Of a stretch of 41,626 bases of DNA, positions 37,189 to 41,626 are shown piece after piece. Source of the stretch: Stramenopiles sp. TOSAG23-2. Its lineage: Eukaryota > Sar. Position numbers and translations under genes: made by a program. The DNA is taken from positions 1-41,626 of the forward strand of contig LT649301.1 of assembly GCA_900128395.1 (NCBI GenBank). Direction: 5' to 3'. The stretch's first letter is position 1. Every line of letters begins with the position of its first letter. The notes below the pieces were generated by a model. The model had not been told where the DNA came from. It was given only the letters and a program-made list of their open reading frames with translations, and did no database searches.

Positions 37189-40100
37189 TCAAGCCTGCCC
37201 TAAATCATTCGCACTACTGGTAAATGTTCCATTGTAATCCAATCTCATTTTTAAACTTGGACTAATACCAGATAATACTAGAAATAAATAATTACTATGC
37301 CGTGTATATTCTGAATCGATTTTAGCAATGTCAATTTGTTTCACTTTAGTTAAATCTTTTTCATTTTCTTCTACTAAATTGCACAATGCAACGCATAGTC
37401 GAAAAACACTATCTAATGTTCGTCTTATAGTTTTTGCATCTAAAAAACATTGGCGTCTAATGGAGGAAACAAATCTTGAATGTGCTTTTTTTAAGGAATC
37501 ATAATCACGAACTTGTGATAATTGCTTTTGTAATATATGCCATTGTACTTCTAGTACATCTACATGTAAAAAATATTGCAATGCATTCACTAAAAATAAC
37601 ATCCTTGACCGCAAATGTGATAATCGAATATATACTTTATTCACACTTAAATTACCAGTCCCTCGAATATTTGCAGCACGATACATCAATGTTGCCCAAC
37701 ATTCTTGCAATGAGGCACTGACACGTTTAATAGTAAATAGAAAACGAAACATATCGTTGTACTTTGCAAAATCAGTCTGCGAGATAACTAATTGCAATGG
37801 CCATGGTATATCATATGTCAATTGCAATTTTGTCCAAGCATCAAAAGATGAATCTTTTCTTAATATTGATTCAAAATTCCAACTAGATATTTGTACTTGA
37901 TTATTTGCATTCAATCGATTTGATATGGTTCCAATACCAACCCATGCTTGGCCTCCATCACTGCTATTACTTAACGTAAGTGTTTCCGATACATCCAAGT
38001 TACATGTTATAACCGGATTAACAGTAAATGGAATTTTTAATTTTGGTATCTTGTTGCTTGTATCACCTTCGTCCTTTGATGACATTGCAAAAGCTAAATA
38101 TACTAAGCATTTCATATTATTGTTGTTATTGTTGTTGTTGTCATTAATATTAATATCGTATGGATTTGCATCATATTTATAAACAACACGCATTGTAACA
38201 TCAACCATAGTTACATTATTTTTTTTTGAATCGTCATCTTTATCAAAAATGTCAATAATTGTATCAGCTAGTATATTAGAACTTTGCTCCTCATTAGTTA
38301 TATCATATGTAGACATTAATGCTGAAGTTGGTCTTTTGCTTTTAATTTGTACACTTATACGATTATTATCAACTAGTGTGACTTGAAAGCTAATTGAATT
38401 TGGTATATCATCTACAGGTAAACTGTGCAAAGCACCAAGTTGTGCATTATGTAAGACAAAGCAAAACCCACATTTCTTTTTTGATGATGCATAGCCACTA
38501 CTATCATTATTAAATGTAGTTGTTTCGTTGCTAGTATGAATCCTACCAGTAATAGTACTAGCATAACCAAATTCCACAACTTTTGCTTCACGATATACAA
38601 TTCCACCTCCCACACTACTAACATTGTAATGATCGTTAATATTATTATTCTCACCAATACGACGACTGGATCTAGATGGAATAATATCATTCGATAATGA
38701 TGACCTTGAAAAGCCACCTACAACACCAGGGATGCCACTAGTATTACTACTAGATGACAATGACGATGGGCAATTTAAATATATTGTTCCGCTACTTTTA
38801 TCATACGTTGAAGATTCATTCAGTATAATATTTTCATTCGTTTCAGGTTGGAAATTCGTTATTATAAACGATGGAGCATATAAACGAAATGATAGATTAT
38901 TGTATGCTAAATTAGATAATAAATCTAATTTTGATCCTGCATGCCTTAATGGGCCAGAATTAATATCTTGCGTGGCAAATGCAGATGGTGGTTTTTTGAA
39001 CATATCAACACATTCATCAATTATACATTGGAAAAATTCACCTTTACTTAGCAAGAAATAATCTTTCGCAGCTTGTAAATGTTCATTTAGCAATGAATCT
39101 TTGATTAACAAATCATACAATTGACAGCTAACTGCATTATGTACAATATTTATTTCCAATTCTAAAATCGACATACTAAAATCAATTTCTGGATTTAATA
39201 ATTTCGTCACTGTATCTTTTATTTTTCTCATCGGTCCTTCCGTACCATCTAATAATTTATTTAAGCGTTGTTTACTTGGTGAATCGCGATCACGATTGAT
39301 TATTTTGCGAAATTCATTTAATAATTTTACTACTTTACCAATAAATAAAACTTTTTCTGCAATTTCATACGATACATATGATGTTGGTACTCTATCTAAA
39401 CGTAATATAAATTGTAAATTCCATGCTCGTTCTGCACTAAATGCATCTACGTATTGTTTATTTTGTCGCAACGATGATGACGATGTATGCTGTTGTTGAT
39501 TTTGTGATCGTTGCGCTCTTTGACTATATTGGTTGTGATTATATTTATTGTTATTATTTCCATTATTTTTATTACTAATGCTCATATGTTCCATATCACG
39601 TTCTAATATGAAAAAATCATTATATCGATCATTAATCAAACCTTCCGATACCCATGATATTAATTGTCTATAAAATGTACGTTCAACAGACAACAATACA
39701 AATTTTAAATATGGCTTCAATGCAGGTGCACACACCTTGCACTTTTCATGCAAGCAATTTAACAATTCACCCCCACACAAACTCAAACTTTCGCATTCAA
39801 ACAATATGTCAAAGAAATATTTAAATAATGTTTTATAAGATGCAAACGAATGCCGCAAATGTGCTATAGTTAAATGGCTTTTCATTGATACACTTAATAT
39901 TTGTTTTTCAACTTTAGCTATTTCCATAGTATACTCATCAGCAATTTTTTTCATCGCTGTACACATGACTCGAACATACGAGCTTTTCGGTCGATTTAAT
40001 TGATTATCAATCAAAGAAGACAAGCGCTTGTAACGGAATCCAACATCTACTAAATCTTCTAACTCTTCTCTTTCAGATGGTCCAATAAAATCAACAAACT

Positions 40101-40239
40101 CAGCAACTTTAAAACCGTATGCTTTGTCACCATTGTTATTATTATTTTGAACATTACTCATACTGGTACTACCATATTCTTTCTCCACAAATATATTCCC
40201 AGTATTCCCGGTCAACGCAATTAATACTTCATGCAACAT
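37189..40239 (-). CDS. TUBGCP4: gamma-tubulin complex component 4 with inserted L-type-lectin-like domain
   Basis: A 1016-residue protein ending in TGA. It opens MLHEVLIALTGNTGNIF, the start typical of GCP4, and continues with GRIP1 elements: LTIAHLRHSFASYKTLFKYF, ERTFYRQLISWVSEGLI, RVPTSYVSYEIAEKVLFIGK (all before about residue 310) and DYFLLSKGEFFQCIIDECVD near 390. GRIP2 follows after about 795: LTYDIPWPLQLVISQTDFAKYNDMF, IKRVSASLQECWATLM, VNALQYFLHVDVLEVQW and LRLDYNG near the C-terminus. Human GCP4 is about 667 residues. The extra mass between about 450 and 790 matches the strand order of an L-type-lectin/ConA-like sandwich: ITNFQPETNENIILN, CGFCFVLHNA, DDIPNSISFQV, then LDVSETLTLS...AWVGIGTIS...ISSWNFES. 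GCP4 builds the gamma-tubulin ring that nucleates microtubules at centrosomes or basal bodies. Confidence 0.92.
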   Translation of the reverse strand: MLHEVLIALTGNTGNIFVEKEYGSTSMSNVQNNNNNGDKAYGFKVAEFVDFIGPSEREELEDLVDVGFRYKRLSSLIDNQLNRPKSSYVRVMCTAMKKIADEYTMEIAKVEKQILSVSMKSHLTIAHLRHSFASYKTLFKYFFDILFECESLSLCGGELLNCLHEKCKVCAPALKPYLKFVLLSVERTFYRQLISWVSEGLINDRYNDFFILERDMEHMSISNKNNGNNNNKYNHNQYSQRAQRSQNQQQHTSSSSLRQNKQYVDAFSAERAWNLQFILRLDRVPTSYVSYEIAEKVLFIGKVVKLLNEFRKIINRDRDSPSKQRLNKLLDGTEGPMRKIKDTVTKLLNPEIDFSMSILELEINIVHNAVSCQLYDLLIKDSLLNEHLQAAKDYFLLSKGEFFQCIIDECVDMFKKPPSAFATQDINSGPLRHAGSKLDLLSNLAYNNLSFRLYAPSFIITNFQPETNENIILNESSTYDKSSGTIYLNCPSSLSSSSNTSGIPGVVGGFSRSSLSNDIIPSRSSRRIGENNNINDHYNVSSVGGGIVYREAKVVEFGYASTITGRIHTSNETTTFNNDSSGYASSKKKCGFCFVLHNAQLGALHSLPVDDIPNSISFQVTLVDNNRISVQIKSKRPTSALMSTYDITNEEQSSNILADTIIDIFDKDDDSKKNNVTMVDVTMRVVYKYDANPYDININDNNNNNNNNMKCLVYLAFAMSSKDEGDTSNKIPKLKIPFTVNPVITCNLDVSETLTLSNSSDGGQAWVGIGTISNRLNANNQVQISSWNFESILRKDSSFDAWTKLQLTYDIPWPLQLVISQTDFAKYNDMFRFLFTIKRVSASLQECWATLMYRAANIRGTGNLSVNKVYIRLSHLRSRMLFLVNALQYFLHVDVLEVQWHILQKQLSQVRDYDSLKKAHSRFVSSIRRQCFLDAKTIRRTLDSVFRLCVALCNLVEENEKDLTKVKQIDIAKIDSEYTRHSNYLFLVLSGISPSLKMRLDYNGTFTSSANDLGQA

Positions 40240-40811
40240 TGTTTCTTTTGTATCTATTATGTATCATATATGTATCACACACACGCACGCGCGCACACAC
40301 ACACACACGTATAACGCATACACACACAATCAATAAAGTACAATTTATAATAATAAATGCATCAAAATTTTCTTATAAATCAAAATTCAAAAAAAAAAAA
40401 AAAAAAAAAAAAAAACAGTAGTAGTTTCAAAATTATAAACACTGAAAAATAAAAGCAAATAAATGTTGTGTAATATTTATACCACTGTTGATTTTCTGTT
40501 TTTTTATTTATCCAAAAATTTTTTTAAAAAAAAAAAATAAAAAAAAAAAAAAAAAAAAAAAAAAATGTGTATCCTGTACTGTAGTGGTATAATAAGCACA
40601 TAATATAGCCTATGTGAGCCTGGATTGCACGAAATAGCACGATGTACATGTGCACATCATTATAATCTAAAAATCCGGAAGAATATTAAAACATTAAAAT
40701 ATCTACAGCAGAATATCTACAGAATTAATAAATAATAATGTAGTTAGTGAAAAGAGATATGTTAATGTATTTTGTACAAGAACAGAATCAATCGAATCAT
40801 ATATTTTCGTA

Positions 40812-40847
<36 letters not shown>

Positions 40848-40881
40848 TGTATCATAATAGTAAATAAAGAAATAAAAGAGA
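40240..40881. promoter_or_regulatory. divergent intergenic region, microsatellite-rich
   Basis: 642 bp between divergent genes. It includes (CA)n at about 40276-40308, an A27 run at 40389-40415, A-rich tracts at about 40526-40565, TACTGTA at 40577-40583 and (GT)n at about 40812-40839. No gene is seen. Confidence 0.5.
40389..40415. repeat. poly-A homopolymer, 27 nt
   Basis: Unbroken A27 upstream of the GCP4 start; a second, interrupted A tract follows at 40526-40565. Confidence 0.9.
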
Positions 40882-41626
40882 ATGAATGGTATAGTGAAAT
40901 ATTCATCTGTGCATGTAAAGATACAGCATGATGAAATTTTTAAGTTTATAATTAAAACAGGGTTACAAAATATATTTGAATTTATCAAATATATTGATTT
41001 TGAAAATAAAAAAGCATCAACTGCACAGTTAGAACAACAAATCGTATTTAATTTTTTCCCACATATTGAAAAGTTTCGAAATAATGTTGAAAAAATACAA
41101 GATTTAATGGTTGAAATGGATATTCCTGTACAAATATTATCTAATAAAAATCAAATATCTACGCTAGAAGGTATAAAAGATTATTTGACTGATACAAAAG
41201 GTCGAAATATTTTCTTATCCGAATGTATTGACCTCAGTAATAACGTGCTTGCTGAAACTCGCAATATACGAAATATTCTCTCTGACGATAAAAATATTCA
41301 CAGCAAGAAAACCGAAGAGGAAAAATCAATTAATGAAAAATGCGTACGTCGGTTATTGTCAATAAAACATGATCTTTCTATGTGGAAATTTGTGATTCAT
41401 GTTTTATCGTTAATAAATTTATCTGCATCAGCTTTTACACCAATTAATGAAAAAAAGAAAGATAATAAAAATAATTCCACTACTAGCAACAGTAGCAGTA
41501 ATAATAATGGTAGTAATTTTAGTAGTAGCAATGACAACAGGAATGATGAAGCAGAAGAAAATGATAATGGGGCAAATGAAACAAGTAAAGATAAAATATC
41601 AAAAAAAGACATCCTTGTATATTATG
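40882..41626 (+). CDS. partial gene of unknown function running off the right edge
   Basis: Open from ATG 40882 to the last base (248 codons plus one base, no stop), so the 3' end is missing. The first 180 residues are a well-formed helical protein (HDEIFKFIIKTGLQNIFEF, FFPHIEKFRNNVEKIQDLM, LSECIDLSNNVLAETRNIRN, CVRRLLSIKHDLSMWKFVIH) that I do not recognise. A Ser/Asn low-complexity stretch follows (STTSNSSSNNNGSN), and the visible end is NRNDEAEENDNG then ANETSKDKISKKDILVYY. That last part is base-for-base identical to part of the ankyrin-like gene, so the protein probably shares the segment ECNLLFLKANEYQAS that follows there. A possible paralogue or gene-conversion partner of that gene's 3' half. 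Confidence 0.75.
   Translation, partial: MNGIVKYSSVHVKIQHDEIFKFIIKTGLQNIFEFIKYIDFENKKASTAQLEQQIVFNFFPHIEKFRNNVEKIQDLMVEMDIPVQILSNKNQISTLEGIKDYLTDTKGRNIFLSECIDLSNNVLAETRNIRNILSDDKNIHSKKTEEEKSINEKCVRRLLSIKHDLSMWKFVIHVLSLINLSASAFTPINEKKKDNKNNSTTSNSSSNNNGSNFSSSNDNRNDEAEENDNGANETSKDKISKKDILVYY
41531..41626 (+). repeat. 96-bp inverted copy of 30612-30707 at the window end
   Basis: These 96 bases are identical to the reverse complement of 30612-30707, and the window stops exactly at the end of the match. The base before the match differs (A here, T there). Confidence 0.95.

Noticed and set aside
1-41626. tRNA, rRNA or bacterial operon signals
   Set aside because: Scanning intergenic DNA for T-loop-like GTTCRA motifs and conserved rRNA strings gave nothing convincing, and gene spacing and introns are eukaryotic. 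A covariance-model search would be needed to exclude small RNAs.

Overview
The window reads as nuclear DNA of a microbial eukaryote, not a bacterium or virus. It holds a gamma-tubulin complex protein, a PDS5-type cohesin factor, an EF-hand mitochondrial carrier, a calcyphosin-like protein and a fused GATase-CPSase, and at least two genes have GT-AG introns with CTAAC branch-point sequences. The DNA is strongly A+T-rich, full of microsatellites and homopolymers, and packed with mostly intron-free genes on both strands. TAA, TAG (at 11947) and TGA (at 24280 and 37189) all end genes, so the standard code applies. Carbamoyl-phosphate synthase is a single GATase+CPSase chain with no dihydroorotase or ATCase: unlike animal CAD and unlike the split plant enzyme. 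With introns present and several cilium-flavoured proteins, a flagellated protist such as a stramenopile is a reasonable guess, but no ribosomal RNA or marker settles it.

Layout, left to right: a coiled-coil protein (164-1246, -); a FxPxI-repeat protein with half zinc fingers (1920-4430, +); a membrane-anchored short-chain dehydrogenase (4767-5816, -) whose ATG overlaps the stop of a 53-residue membrane micro-protein (5816-5977, -); a plant At4g15545-like protein (6490-7431, +); a membrane-anchored DnaJ C-terminal-domain protein with no J domain (7722-8846, -); an orphan 3' exon (9162-9425, +); a pirin with a signal peptide (9772-10902, -); a small membrane protein (11432-11788, +); a 1259-residue Tudor-like/zinc-finger protein (11947-15726, -); a CaaX-ended glutaredoxin-like protein (16614-16970, +); CPSase II (17314-21789, -); a degenerate calcyphosin with a C-terminal repeat tail (22483-24141, +); PDS5 (24280-28296, -); a small acidic protein overlapping head-to-head with a beta/gamma-crystallin/coiled-coil protein (28827-29662); an ankyrin-like protein with an internal duplication and a suspected frameshift (30050-32310, -); a spliced EF-hand/mitochondrial carrier (32881-34287, -); a gene-free 2-kb stretch; a spliced small membrane protein (36245-36661, +); gamma-tubulin complex component 4 carrying an inserted L-type-lectin-like domain (37189-40239, -); and an unfinished gene running off the right edge (40882-41626, +).

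The genes do not form a pathway. Themes are the cytoskeleton and chromosomes (GCP4, PDS5, possibly the FxPxI and calcyphosin-like proteins), the secretory pathway or membranes (DnaJ_C protein, dehydrogenase, three small membrane proteins) and metabolism (CPSase, pirin, carrier). The strongest oddities are the lectin-like domain inside GCP4; a 96-bp stretch at the right edge that is identical to the reverse complement of part of the ankyrin-like gene and underlies an in-frame 93-bp duplication there; the J-less DnaJ_C membrane protein; the prenylation motif on a glutaredoxin; and the TAATG stop/start overlap. All identifications come from reading the sequence; no database search was run.
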